Shown here in pieces: positions 40,831 to 50,153 of a stretch of DNA of 64,000 nt. Position 1 is the stretch's first letter, and each line of letters starts with the position of its first letter. Position numbers and translations under genes: made by a program. This DNA comes from Staphylococcus simulans (GTDB taxonomy: Bacteria; Bacillota; Bacilli; Staphylococcales; Staphylococcaceae): the NCBI RefSeq assembly GCF_002902285.1, contig NZ_PPRU01000045.1:1-64000 (forward strand), read 5' to 3'. The notes under the pieces were generated by a model that saw only the letters and a list, made by a program, of their open reading frames with translations, searched no databases and was not told where the DNA came from.

Positions 40831-42069
40831 ATGAGCAAAGAGCAACGCGTTGTAATTACAGGAATTGGCGCATTATCTCCATTAGGAAATGATGCAGAAA
40901 CGTCATGGGAAAACGCTTTAAAAGGTGTTAATGGAATTGATGAGATTACTCGTATTGACACATCTGATTACAATGTTCATTTAGGCGGAGAATTAAAAGA
41001 CTTCAATGTTGAAGATTATATCGATAGAAAAGAAGCACGTCGTATGGATCGTTTCACACAGTATGCGGTAGTAGCGGCACGTGAAGCGGTACAAGATGCG
41101 AAGTTGGATATTAATGATAAAACAGCTGACAGAATCGGTGTATGGATTGGTTCAGGTATCGGAGGCATGGAAACTTTCGAAGTGGCACATAGCCAATTGT
41201 TAAATCGTGGACCACGCCGTGTCAGTCCGTTCTTCGTACCAATGTTGATTCCTGATATGGCAACAGGCCAAGTATCAATTGATTTAGGTGCTAAAGGACC
41301 AAACGGTTCAACAGTGACAGCTTGTGCAACAGGTACTAACTCAATTGGTGAAGCATTTAAAATTATCCAACGCGGTGATGCAGATGCGATGGTAACTGGC
41401 GGTAGTGAAGCGCCGATTACACATATGGCAATTGCTGGATTCAGCGCAAGCCGTGCGTTATCTACAAACAATGACAAAGAAACAGCATGTCGTCCATTCC
41501 AAGAAGGCCGTGATGGCTTCGTAATGGGTGAAGGTGCAGGTATCGTAGTGCTTGAGTCGTTAGAATCAGCACAAGCACGTGGTGCGAAAATTTACGCTGA
41601 AATCGTTGGTTATGGCTCAACAGGTGATGCGTATCATATCACTGCACCAGCGCCTGAGGGTGAAGGCGGTTCTCGCGCAATGAAAGCTGCGATGGATGAT
41701 GCAGGTATCGAACCGAAAGATGTACAATACTTAAACGCACATGGTACAAGTACACCAGTAGGTGACTTGACTGAAGTTCTTGCGATTAAAAATACATTCG
41801 GAGATGCTGCGAAAAACTTGAAAGTCAGCTCAACTAAATCAATGACTGGCCACTTATTAGGTGCTACAGGTGGTTTAGAAGCTATCTTCTCAGCGCTTTC
41901 TATTCGTGATAGTAAAGTTGCGCCAACAATCCATGCAGTAACACCAGATCCTGAATGTGATTTAGACTTCGTGCCAAATGAAGCACAAGACTTAGACATC
42001 ACATATGCGATGAGTAACAGTTTAGGTTTCGGTGGTCACAACGCAGTATTAGTATTGAAAAAAATTTGA
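40831..42069 (+). CDS. fabF: Beta-ketoacyl-ACP synthase II
   Basis: 412 residues. It elongates acyl-ACP with malonyl-ACP. Thiolase-fold Cys-His-His triad: Cys165 in [10 protein letters not shown], His in [11 protein letters not shown], and His in [12 protein letters not shown]. The family end [13 protein letters not shown] is complete. GGAGGA before the ATG. Co-transcribed with fabH and closed by a strong terminator. Target of platensimycin/cerulenin-type inhibitors in this family. Confidence 0.97.
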   Translation: MSKEQRVVITGIGALSPLGNDAETSWENALKGVNGIDEITRIDTSDYNVHLGGELKDFNVEDYIDRKEARRMDRFTQYAVVAAREAVQDAKLDINDKTADRIGVWIGSGIGGMETFEVAHSQLLNRGPRRVSPFFVPMLIPDMATGQVSIDLGAKGPNGSTVTACATGTNSIGEAFKIIQRGDADAMVTGGSEAPITHMAIAGFSASRALSTNNDKETACRPFQEGRDGFVMGEGAGIVVLESLESAQARGAKIYAEIVGYGSTGDAYHITAPAPEGEGGSRAMKAAMDDAGIEPKDVQYLNAHGTSTPVGDLTEVLAIKNTFGDAAKNLKVSSTKSMTGHLLGATGGLEAIFSALSIRDSKVAPTIHAVTPDPECDLDFVPNEAQDLDITYAMSNSLGFGGHNAVLVLKKI

Positions 42070-42096
42070 AGACTAATTTTAAATAGACCTAAAAAT

Positions 42097-42147
42097 AAGC
42101 CAGATGTTTGGACTCTAAATCAGAGTGCAAATATCTGGCTTTTGTCT
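42097..42147 (+). terminator. Terminator of fabHF
   Basis: AAGCCAGATGTTTG (42097-42110) pairs with CAAATATCTGGCTT (42128-42141), with a small ACTCT/AGAGT stem inside. TTTTG follows. Confidence 0.85.
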
Positions 42148-42472
42148 TTCCTGAAAATACAATTGTATTTTATGCAGGAGCATTCATATTGAATATACAG
42201 ATGCGATAGTGTAACAAAACGAATGGATTTTTCAGGTTTAATATACAAAAAGACATGCGATTATTACTATATTTCACTGAAAACCCTACAATGAACGTAT
42301 TAAATTAATAAGAAATACAAAAAATAGATAAATAACTTATGTTAAATTTTCTTGTTTAGTACTAAAAATTTAGATTTTGTCAATGATGTATAATATGTGA
42401 AAAGTTTCCTTTGTATATCCTGAATAGACAATTGAAATTAAGTGGTAAATAAAACTAGCAATTAAATAGGTA
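42148..42472. other. Gene-free AT-rich region between fabF and the DUF3899 gene
   Basis: It holds a perfect 18-bp palindrome at 42154-42171 (AAAATACAATTGTATTTT). No ORF, RNA or promoter I can defend is seen. It lies between convergent genes, so the palindrome has no obvious gene to control. Confidence 0.45.
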
Positions 42473-42510
42473 GAAAAAAACGGCAAAGTGAAATCACTCT
42501 GCCGTTTTTT
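42473..42510 (-). terminator. Terminator of the DUF3899 gene
   Basis: ACGGCAAAGTGA pairs with TCACTCTGCCGT, flanked by A-rich and T-rich runs on both sides, so it can work in both directions. Confidence 0.85.
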
Positions 42511-42515
42511 TGTGG

Positions 42516-42890
42516 TTAAAAAGTGAAAGTCGCTAGCAAACATAAAATGACATAAACCACATTGACTAAAGTTAAATAGATCGTCCAACGTTCTACAATA
42601 TAGACCTCTCTTTTAACTTGTTTAGGATTAATAAATTCATCATCAACATGTGCTTTACGATGTTTGGCACTAGACATTTGGTAGCGCAAACGCCTGAAAC
42701 CATAGCTTGTCGCATCAAAGATACCATCTTGAACTAAGATGAAAACGAAGCCGACAATAAAAAGCAACATACTGACAATGAATAAAATGTCGATAAATTG
42801 GGTCCACGTATGTTCGCGAAACAGCCAAATAATCAAACTTAAAACAGGTGAGAATATTGCCCAGAAAATCCATCGGAAATGTTTATTCAT
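42516..42890 (-). CDS. DUF3899 membrane protein
   Basis: 124 residues with three hydrophobic segments: about 5-24, 33-55 and 101-123. The middle cytoplasmic loop (about 56-98) is charged, RRLRYQ..SAKHRKAH. It resembles the DUF3899 protein found upstream of opp3 in staphylococci; no function is known. Monocistronic and divergent from the first opp operon. Confidence 0.75.
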   Translation of the reverse strand: MNKHFRWIFWAIFSPVLSLIIWLFREHTWTQFIDILFIVSMLLFIVGFVFILVQDGIFDATSYGFRRLRYQMSSAKHRKAHVDDEFINPKQVKREVYIVERWTIYLTLVNVVYVILCLLATFTF

Positions 42891-43022
42891 ATCACGATTA
42901 CCTCTCGATTCATTAAAAATTTAAAAGTAATTCATCAGCATTTATTTAGTAATAACTATAAAGTTTTTTTAATAGAAATACAAGAAACAAAAAGCACGTA
43001 ATCTATTGATATTGCTATATTT

Positions 43023-43038
43023 GTTACACATGTGTGAC
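43023..43038. repeat. Palindrome upstream of the first opp promoter
   Basis: GTTACACATGTGTGAC is palindromic except for one symmetric pair, with a perfect ACACATGTGT core. It is 43 bases upstream of the opp -35, in the divergent region shared with the DUF3899 gene. A possible operator. Confidence 0.4.
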
Positions 43039-43080
43039 GGAACTTTTTGTTATAACATTTAAATTATTCAAAAAATTGTG

Positions 43081-43110
43081 TTGATTTTAAATGTAAAGTA
43101 CCGATATACT
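43081..43110 (+). promoter_or_regulatory. Promoter of the first opp operon
   Basis: TTGATT (43081-43086), 18 bases, then TATACT (43105-43110), about 66 bases before the oppB ATG. Confidence 0.6.
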
Positions 43111-43119
43111 AATATTAAA

Positions 43120-43134
43120 ATATTTCTGATAATT
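43120..43134. promoter_or_regulatory. CodY-like box of the first opp operon
   Basis: ATATTTCTGATAATT matches the CodY consensus AATTTTCWGAAAATT at 12 of 15, starting nine bases after the -10. The opp3 operon of S. aureus is CodY-repressed, which fits. Confidence 0.55.
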
Positions 43135-43175
43135 AGAAGGGAATGTTTAATTTGAATCTATAAGGGGGATTGTCA

Positions 43176-44102
43176 ATGCTTAGATATATACTCAAGCGTT
43201 TTGGGTACATGCTTATTTCTTTGTTTATCATTATGACTATCACTTTCTTCTTAATGAAATTGATGCCAGGTTCACCGTTTAATGATGCAAAGTTAAGCGC
43301 AGATCAAAAGGAGATTTTGAACGAGACCTACGGTTTGAATGATCCAGTCATTGTACAATATTTGCACTACTTAAAGAACGTAGTCACAGGAGATTTTGGG
43401 GTTTCATTCCAATATCATAACCAACCAGTGTGGGATTTAATTCAACCTCGTTTGATTCCGTCAATTGAAATGGGACTTGCGGCGATGGTCATCGGGATTG
43501 TTTTAGGATTGATTTTGGGTGTTGCAGCAGCAACAAAACAAAATACATGGGTGGATTACTCAGCGACAGTTATTTCAGTTATCGCTGTTTCAGTACCATC
43601 ATTCGTATTAGCAGTATTATTACAATATGTGTTCTCAGTAAGATTAAGATGGTTCCCAGTTGCAGGTTGGGAAGGTATTTCAACAGCTATTCTGCCATCA
43701 CTCGCACTTTCAGCAGGCGTACTTGCGACAGTCGCACGATACATACGAGCGGAAATGATCGAAGTGCTGAGTTCTGATTATATTTTACTTGCGAGAGCCA
43801 AAGGGAATTCAATGATGCGTGTGCTATTCGGCCATGCATTACGAAATGCATTGATTCCAGTTATCACAATCATCGTGCCGATGTTAGCTGGAATTTTAAC
43901 AGGGACACTTACAATCGAGAATATCTTCGGGGTTCCAGGACTAGGGGATCAGTTCGTAAGATCGATTCAAACGAATGACTTCTCTGTCATTATGGCAACC
44001 ACTCTTTTATTCAGTACGTTATTCATCGTATCGATTTTCATAGTGGATATTTTATATGGAATTATCGATCCGCGTATTAGGATACAAGGAGGTAAGAAAT
44101 AA
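43176..44102 (+). CDS. oppB: Oligopeptide ABC transporter permease OppB (operon 1)
   Basis: 308 residues from the ATG at 43176, six bases after AGGGGGA. Six hydrophobic segments; the binding-protein-dependent permease EAA loop reads EVLSSDYILLARAKG (about 200). The N-terminal MLRYILKRFGYM and the C-terminal DILYGIIDPRIR are typical of the DppB/OppB group. With OppC it forms the peptide channel. Its stop overlaps the following ATG by one base (TAATG). Close paralogue of OppB in operon 2. Confidence 0.95.
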   Translation: MLRYILKRFGYMLISLFIIMTITFFLMKLMPGSPFNDAKLSADQKEILNETYGLNDPVIVQYLHYLKNVVTGDFGVSFQYHNQPVWDLIQPRLIPSIEMGLAAMVIGIVLGLILGVAAATKQNTWVDYSATVISVIAVSVPSFVLAVLLQYVFSVRLRWFPVAGWEGISTAILPSLALSAGVLATVARYIRAEMIEVLSSDYILLARAKGNSMMRVLFGHALRNALIPVITIIVPMLAGILTGTLTIENIFGVPGLGDQFVRSIQTNDFSVIMATTLLFSTLFIVSIFIVDILYGIIDPRIRIQGGKK

Positions 44103-45168
44103 TGGCAGAAGACAAAAACAACACTTGCATGGAGATTACTCCAATGCAACGTTATCACATACGACAGATGGCGAGAATGCGCCTGACTTTATCTTAGTAG
44201 AACAAGATATTGATAAAGAACCAGAAATTCAACGTGAAAGTAAAAACTTCTGGCAAGATGCTTGGAGCCAATTAAGACGAAATAAACTTGCAGTAGTCGG
44301 GATGATTGGATTAATTTTAATCATCATCATGGCACTTGTCGGTCCTTTAATCAGCAGCCATGATTATGCTGAACAAGATGTAGACCGCAGAAACTTACCA
44401 GCAAAAATACCTGTCTTAGACAAAATACCTTTCTTACCGTTTGACGGTGTAGGTGCAGATGGCAAAGACGCATATAAAGAAGCTGGTGTGAAAGAGAACT
44501 TCTGGTTTGGGACAGACCAATTAGGTCGTGACTTATGGTCACGTACTTGGCAAGGTGCACAAGTATCATTATTCATCGGTGTTGTTGCCGCCGCATTAGA
44601 TATCTTTATCGGTGTAGTTTACGGGGCAATATCCGGATTCTTTGGAGGACGAACAGATGACGTCATGCAGCGGATTATAGAAATCATCGCTTCTATTCCG
44701 AACTTGATTGTCGTAATTTTATTCGTATTGATTTTCGAACCTTCAATTTGGACAATTATTTTAGCAATGGCCATTACAGGATGGATTGGCATGAGCCGTG
44801 TTGTTCGTGGTGAGTTCTTAAAATTAAAAGGACAAGAATTCGTATTAGCATCACGTACATTAGGGGCTTCTAAAGGGAAATTGATTTTCCGTCATATTTT
44901 ACCAAATACATTAGGAGCAATTGTTGTAACTTCAATGTTCACAGTACCAAGTGCAATTTTCTTCGAAGCATTCTTAAGCTTCATCGGAATCGGTGTACCA
45001 GCACCTAAAACATCACTTGGTTCATTAGTAAATGACGGACGCGCGATGTTATTGATTCATCCACATGAATTATTTATTCCAGCATTGATTTTAAGTTTAT
45101 TGATTTTATTCTTCTACTTATTCAGTGATGGATTACGTGATGCATTCGATCCGAAAATGCGTAAATAA
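44102..45168 (+). CDS. oppC: Oligopeptide permease OppC (operon 1) with an apparent 5' frameshift
   Basis: Permease with N-terminal extension, GTDQLGRDLWSR motif, six hydrophobic segments and EAA loop EFVLASRTLGASKGK; the end DAFDPKMRK is intact. The expected ATG at 44102 (AGGAGG nine bases upstream, TAATG overlap with oppB) reads only 31 codons to TAG at 44195. The OppC frame is one base off and is open from 44056, inside oppB, with no start that has a ribosome binding site. One extra A in the A5 run at 44114-44118 would give MAEDKKQHLHGDYSNATL and restore the frame. Either a real one-base deletion that cripples OppC, a recoding event, or a sequence error. Confidence 0.85.
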
Positions 45169-45182
45169 GGGAGGCAAAAAGG

Positions 45183-46265
45183 ATGTCAGATAAAATATTA
45201 GAAGTAAACGACTTGCATGTCTCCTTTGATATTGATGCTGGAGAAGTGCAAGCTGTACGTGGTGTAGACTTTTATTTGAGAAAGGGAGAAACCCTTGCGA
45301 TTGTAGGTGAATCAGGTTCTGGTAAATCAGTGACAACGAAAGCACTGACAAAACTCTTCCAAGGAGATGCTGGCCGAATTAAAAAAGGCGAAATTTTATT
45401 CTTAGGTGAAGACTTAGCACAAAAACCTGAAAAAGAATTAATCAAATTAAGAGGTAAAGACATCTCTATGATTTTCCAAGATCCGATGACGTCGTTAAAT
45501 CCAACGATGCAAATAGGTAAACAAGTGATGGAACCTCTGATTAAACATCGTAACTATAGTAAATCACAAGCAAAAAAACGTGCGCTAGAGATTTTAGAAA
45601 TGGTAGGTTTACCAAACGCGAAACAACGCTTTAAAGCTTATCCTCACCAATTCTCAGGTGGGCAAAGACAACGTATTGTCATTGCGACAGCACTCGCATG
45701 TGAACCAAAAGTATTAATCGCAGATGAACCGACAACAGCATTAGACGTGACAATGCAAGCACAAATTTTAGACTTGATGAAACGTCTGCAACAAAAAATT
45801 GATACATCAATTATTTTCATTACGCATGACTTAGGTGTCGTCGCAAATATCGCAGACCGTGTTGCAGTTATGTACGGTGGACAAATGATTGAAAGAGGAG
45901 AAATTGATGAAATATTCTATGACCCTCAACATCCATATACTTGGGGACTGTTATCTTCAATGCCTGACTTAGAAACAGGTAATGATATTGAATTAACAGC
46001 AATCCCAGGAACACCGCCAGACTTGTTGCACCCACCAAAAGGAGATGCATTCGCACCACGAAGTCAATATGCATTAGATATCGACTTTGAAGAAGAGCCG
46101 CCATGGTTCAAAGTATCACCGACACACTTTGTGAAATCATGGTTGTTAGATGAAAGAGCGCCGAAAGTTGAACCGCCAGAGCTTGTGAAACAACGTCAAA
46201 GAAAAATGGCGAATAAGTTTGATAAACCACAACGACAAGAGGGGGTGGCGTTCAATGAAGGATAA
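45183..46265 (+). CDS. oppD: Oligopeptide ABC transporter ATPase OppD (operon 1)
   Basis: 360 residues. Walker A GESGSGKS (about 39-46), Q-loop IFQDPMTSLNP, signature FSGGQRQR, Walker [13 protein letters not shown] and H-loop ITHDLG; the C-terminal OppD/DppD extension follows (GTPPDLLHPPKGDAFAPR). No three-cysteine iron-sulfur motif is present. It drives peptide import with OppF. GGGAGG precedes the ATG; the 3' end overlaps oppF by 11 bases. Confidence 0.95.
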   Translation: MSDKILEVNDLHVSFDIDAGEVQAVRGVDFYLRKGETLAIVGESGSGKSVTTKALTKLFQGDAGRIKKGEILFLGEDLAQKPEKELIKLRGKDISMIFQDPMTSLNPTMQIGKQVMEPLIKHRNYSKSQAKKRALEILEMVGLPNAKQRFKAYPHQFSGGQRQRIVIATALACEPKVLIADEPTTALDVTMQAQILDLMKRLQQKIDTSIIFITHDLGVVANIADRVAVMYGGQMIERGEIDEIFYDPQHPYTWGLLSSMPDLETGNDIELTAIPGTPPDLLHPPKGDAFAPRSQYALDIDFEEEPPWFKVSPTHFVKSWLLDERAPKVEPPELVKQRQRKMANKFDKPQRQEGVAFNEG

Positions 46266-47298
46266 TCGTGAACAAAAATTTAACGAATCAAATACAGCGC
46301 TAGAGCAACAAAAAAATATTGAACAAGAACAAAGGGAAACAGCTGAACAACGTCAACAAGAACCGTCACAAGAAGTGTTGCTTGAAGTTAATAACTTAAA
46401 ACAATACTTTAATGTCGGAAAGCGTAATGAAGTTCGTGCTGTTGAAGGTATCTCATTCAAGATATTCAAAGGGGAAACATTCGGCTTAGTAGGAGAATCT
46501 GGTTGCGGGAAGTCAACCACTGGTAAAGCCTTAATTAAGTTGAATGATGCGACAGCTGGAGAAGTTTATTACGAAGGGGTTAACATACAAGATATTAAAA
46601 AGCGTAAAGATATGTTGAAATTCAATAAGAAAATCCAAATGATTTTCCAAGATCCATACGCTTCATTGAACCCGAGATTAAAAGTGATGGATATCGTTGC
46701 AGAAGGTATTGATATTCATAAATTAGCAAAGAATACGAAAGATCGTAAAAAACGCGTATATGACTTATTAGAAACAGTAGGTTTAAATAAAGAACACGCG
46801 AACCGTTATCCGCATGAGTTCTCTGGTGGACAAAGACAACGTATCGGTATTGCACGTGCTTTGGCAGTTGAACCAGAATTCATCATCGCAGATGAACCGA
46901 TTTCAGCGCTAGACGTTTCAATTCAAGCACAAGTGGTCAACTTATTGTTGAAACTTCAACGTGAGAAAGGTATTACTTTCTTATTCATTGCCCATGACCT
47001 ATCTATGGTGAAGTATATTTCAGATAGAATTGCGGTTATGCATTTCGGTAAAATTGTAGAATTAGGGACTGCGGATGAAATCTATAATCATCCTTTACAT
47101 CCTTACACACAATCTTTGCTATCAGCAGTACCTCAACCAGATCCTGAAAGTGAACGTACAAGAACACGTATTGTCTATAAAGAAGATGCTGAAAAGAATG
47201 ATGAACGTTCATTACAAGAAATCAATCCAGGACATTATGTCTTTGTGACAGATGAGGAAGCGCAAGAATTAAAACAAAGATTACAACAAACAGTGTAA
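46255..47298 (+). CDS. oppF: Oligopeptide ABC transporter ATPase OppF (operon 1)
   Basis: 347 residues from the ATG at 46255, which follows GAGGGGGTGG; the frame's earlier start at 46219 lies deep in oppD. Walker A GESGCGKS, signature FSGGQRQR, Walker [13 protein letters not shown]. An N-terminal extension of about 40 residues, rich in Gln and Glu (EQQKNIEQEQRETAEQRQQE), is absent from the OppF of operon 2; it could be a disordered or coiled tail. Second ATPase of the importer. Confidence 0.94.
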   Translation: MKDNREQKFNESNTALEQQKNIEQEQRETAEQRQQEPSQEVLLEVNNLKQYFNVGKRNEVRAVEGISFKIFKGETFGLVGESGCGKSTTGKALIKLNDATAGEVYYEGVNIQDIKKRKDMLKFNKKIQMIFQDPYASLNPRLKVMDIVAEGIDIHKLAKNTKDRKKRVYDLLETVGLNKEHANRYPHEFSGGQRQRIGIARALAVEPEFIIADEPISALDVSIQAQVVNLLLKLQREKGITFLFIAHDLSMVKYISDRIAVMHFGKIVELGTADEIYNHPLHPYTQSLLSAVPQPDPESERTRTRIVYKEDAEKNDERSLQEINPGHYVFVTDEEAQELKQRLQQTV

Positions 47299-47311
47299 GG
47301 GGGATAAAGCG

Positions 47312-48979
47312 ATGAAGAAAAAATTAATTTCATTAGCCATGATGCTTGCTGCAGCAGCCCTCATACTCAGTGGGTGCAGTCAAGGCGGCGGTATTTATGA
47401 TGATAAAGGGCAAGTGTATCGAGAAGTTATTTCTCAAGATATGAGTACATTAGATAGTGTATTAGCTTCTGATGAAGTTTCATTCAACACATATAACCAA
47501 GTATTTGAAGGTTTATATACATTGGATGGAGAAGATAAAATCCAGCCAGGTGTTGCTAAAGAAAAGCCGAAAAAAAGTAATGGCGGTAAAACTTTAACGA
47601 TTGAACTTAGAAAAGATGCGAAGTGGTCAAATGGCGATCCAGTTACTGCACATGACTTCGTCTTTGCTTGGAGAAAAGCATTGAAACCTGAAACAGCATC
47701 TGAATATGCATATATTATGTATGATTTAAAGAATGCTCAGAAGATAAATGAAGGTAAAATGTCTCCCGATAAATTAGGCGTTAAAGCTTTAAATAAATAT
47801 AAACTTCAAATTGAACTAACTAAACCGTTACCATATTTTGATCAAATGCTAGCGTTTGGTACATACATGCCACAAAATGAAAAAGTTGCGAAAAAGTATG
47901 GCAAGAGATATGGGACAACTGCTGACAAAGTTGTCTATAACGGTCCATTCAAAGTGAAAGAGTGGAAAGTAGAAGATAAAATTCTTTTAGAAAAAAATGA
48001 AGATTACTGGGACAAAAAAGCAGTTAAATTGGATAAAGTTAGCTATAAAATATTGAAAGACCAACAAGCAGGTGCATCTTTATATGATACAGGTTCAGCA
48101 GATGTTACGGAAATAACTTCTGAACAGGTAGATAAATACGAAAAGAATCCTGCACTTTTCAAAAGACTATTTGCTTCTACGTTCTTCTTGAAACTCAATG
48201 AAAAAGAACAAAAAGAATTTAAAAACAAAGATATGCGTTATGCAGTAGCACAATCTATCAACAAAAAAGATTACGTTGATACAGTCTTAAATAATGGATC
48301 TGCACCATTTGATGGCTTTACAGCTAAGAAAACAGCTATTCTTGAAGATGGTAAAGATTATGCTTCATTGGTAAAATCTCCATTGAAATATAATCCGAAA
48401 GAAGCTAAAGCACATCTTGAAAAAGCGAAGAAGGCTCTTGGTAAAGATGAATTCACATTCACTTTAAATACTCAAGATACAGCATCAGCAAAAATTTCAG
48501 CACAATTTATCAAGTCTGAAATGGAGAAAAACTTACCAGGTGTAACTGTCAATATTAAACAATTACCATTCAAACAGCGTGTCACAGCTGAATTATCAAT
48601 GAATTATTCTATGTCTCTATCTGGATGGGGACCAGACTATCCAGACCCGATGACTTTCTTAGACATTATGACTACTGGAAATGCTCAAAACAATACAGAT
48701 TGGGGCAGTAAACAGTATGATGATATGTTAAAAGAAGCTAATGGACCTTTATTAAAGAATCCAAAAGAGAGAATTAATAAATTGAAAGAAGCAGAAGAAT
48801 TAATGTTGAAAGAAGCACCAGTTGCACCACTTTATCAACAAGGTAGAGCTTACTTGAAAAATCCACAAATTAAAGGTGTAGTTTATCACCAAGTTGGTGG
48901 TAGAGATTCATTGAAAACAGCCTACATCGATAAAGATATCGATAGAAAAACAGGTAAGAAAAAGAAAGATAAAGAGTAA
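47312..48979 (+). CDS. oppA: Oligopeptide-binding lipoprotein OppA (operon 1)
   Basis: 555 residues, SBP family 5. Lipoprotein signal with lipobox LSGC, lipidated Cys22. SBP5 landmarks are the TLDSVLASDE start of the mature fold, AKWSNGDPVTAHDFVFAW and GWGPDYPDPMTFLD. It captures peptides outside the membrane and hands them to OppBC. Last gene, 13 bases after oppF. The C terminus is lysine-rich (DRKTGKKKKDKE), unlike OppA of operon 2. If oppC is dead, this protein may serve the other transporter. Confidence 0.94.
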   Translation: MKKKLISLAMMLAAAALILSGCSQGGGIYDDKGQVYREVISQDMSTLDSVLASDEVSFNTYNQVFEGLYTLDGEDKIQPGVAKEKPKKSNGGKTLTIELRKDAKWSNGDPVTAHDFVFAWRKALKPETASEYAYIMYDLKNAQKINEGKMSPDKLGVKALNKYKLQIELTKPLPYFDQMLAFGTYMPQNEKVAKKYGKRYGTTADKVVYNGPFKVKEWKVEDKILLEKNEDYWDKKAVKLDKVSYKILKDQQAGASLYDTGSADVTEITSEQVDKYEKNPALFKRLFASTFFLKLNEKEQKEFKNKDMRYAVAQSINKKDYVDTVLNNGSAPFDGFTAKKTAILEDGKDYASLVKSPLKYNPKEAKAHLEKAKKALGKDEFTFTLNTQDTASAKISAQFIKSEMEKNLPGVTVNIKQLPFKQRVTAELSMNYSMSLSGWGPDYPDPMTFLDIMTTGNAQNNTDWGSKQYDDMLKEANGPLLKNPKERINKLKEAEELMLKEAPVAPLYQQGRAYLKNPQIKGVVYHQVGGRDSLKTAYIDKDIDRKTGKKKKDKE

Positions 48980-49025
48980 TAAACAAAGGGATAATTTTTC
49001 ACACAATAAGGGGATTTAAATATTG

Positions 49026-49055
49026 AAACACGGTCAGTTTTGGCCGTGTTTTTCT
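49026..49055 (+). terminator. Terminator of the first opp operon
   Basis: AACACGGTCA pairs with TGGCCGTGTT (one G-U pair) and is followed by five T residues. Confidence 0.88.
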
Positions 49056-49084
49056 TTATGCATAATTTAAGAAAATCGTAGTCT

Positions 49085-49113
49085 TTGACTTTATGTACGC
49101 TTAACCCTAGCAT
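49085..49113 (+). promoter_or_regulatory. Candidate promoter of the LLM oxidoreductase gene
   Basis: TTGACT (49085-49090), 17 bases, then TAGCAT (49108-49113), 35 bases before the ATG. Confidence 0.45.
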
Positions 49114-49148
49114 GACAAGTAAGAGAGACAAGAACAGGAGAGGGTTAT

Positions 49149-50135
49149 ATGTTGCCGGTCAGTATATTAGACCAAACGCCCATTACTAAAAATCAAACGT
49201 CACAAGAAGCTTTAAAACAAACGATAGAACTTGCGCAACTTGCAGATCAATTAGGATATACACGTTATTTAGTCGCAGAACATCATAATTTGAAAGATGT
49301 GATTGGAACATCTCCAGAAATCTTAACGATGCATTTATTGAATCAAACTAAAAATCTACGCATAGGTTCTGGTGGTGTTATGTTGCAGCATTATCATCCG
49401 CTTAAAATAATCGAACAGTTTCATTTAATGGATGAATTATCTAACCATCGTGTAGATTTGGCGGTAGGAAAAGCACCAGGAGGATATCCTAAGGTAACTG
49501 AAATCTTAAAAGAAGAGTTGAAAGAGCACTACTTTTCATTTGATGAGAAATTTGAGATATTGAATCGCTTGAACACTCAAAATTTTGATAATTCATCTAA
49601 ATACGCAGGATTAAAAACGGCCAAACGTCAAAGTGAGACCTCAAGTGTACCTGTATATTTACTGGGCACGAGTTTAAACTCAGTAATACAAGCTGCAGAA
49701 GCTAAAGTTGGTGTCATCTATGCATTCTTTATTAACGCTGAACAAGAAGCGCTAGAGGAGGCTTTAGAGGCTTATAAATCACGCTTCCCAGAAGGACGCT
49801 TTATTGTAAGTATACCCGCTATGGTTACAGCAGTTGGTGATAATCAATTACCATTTCGATTTTCACAACGTCATTTTGAATTGATTTCTAAAGATGGCAG
49901 ACGCACGGTTTTAAATACTAAAGCACAAGTTGATGATTATTTATCACAAACTGATGAAACATTTGAAGTGACAGAAAAACGTATGCATATTATTAGTGGA
50001 AATAAGGAAGAAGTCCAAAGCAAGTTAGATGAAATTAATAGGAAGCATATGATTGATGAGTGGATGTTGCACATGACGATTCCAAATCATAAATTGCGTA
50101 TGAATACAGTAAGACAACTTGCACCAACAAACTAG
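49149..50135 (+). CDS. LLM-class (luciferase-like) flavin-dependent oxidoreductase
   Basis: 328 residues, bacterial-luciferase-like TIM barrel. The N-terminal VSILDQTPI, the YLVAEHHN motif and IGSGGVMLQHYHPLKIIEQF are hallmarks of the YwcH/MsnO8-like subgroup of FMN-dependent monooxygenases. The substrate is unknown. GAGAGGG precedes the ATG. The GNAT gene follows after 18 bases, so the two are probably co-transcribed. Confidence 0.88.
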   Translation: MLPVSILDQTPITKNQTSQEALKQTIELAQLADQLGYTRYLVAEHHNLKDVIGTSPEILTMHLLNQTKNLRIGSGGVMLQHYHPLKIIEQFHLMDELSNHRVDLAVGKAPGGYPKVTEILKEELKEHYFSFDEKFEILNRLNTQNFDNSSKYAGLKTAKRQSETSSVPVYLLGTSLNSVIQAAEAKVGVIYAFFINAEQEALEEALEAYKSRFPEGRFIVSIPAMVTAVGDNQLPFRFSQRHFELISKDGRRTVLNTKAQVDDYLSQTDETFEVTEKRMHIISGNKEEVQSKLDEINRKHMIDEWMLHMTIPNHKLRMNTVRQLAPTN

Positions 50136-50153
50136 AAAAAAGGAGCGCTAAGC

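Noticed and set aside
42151..42165. CodY-like sequence after fabF (CTGAAAATAC)
   Set aside because: Only 11 of 15 positions match and it follows a terminator with no promoter nearby.
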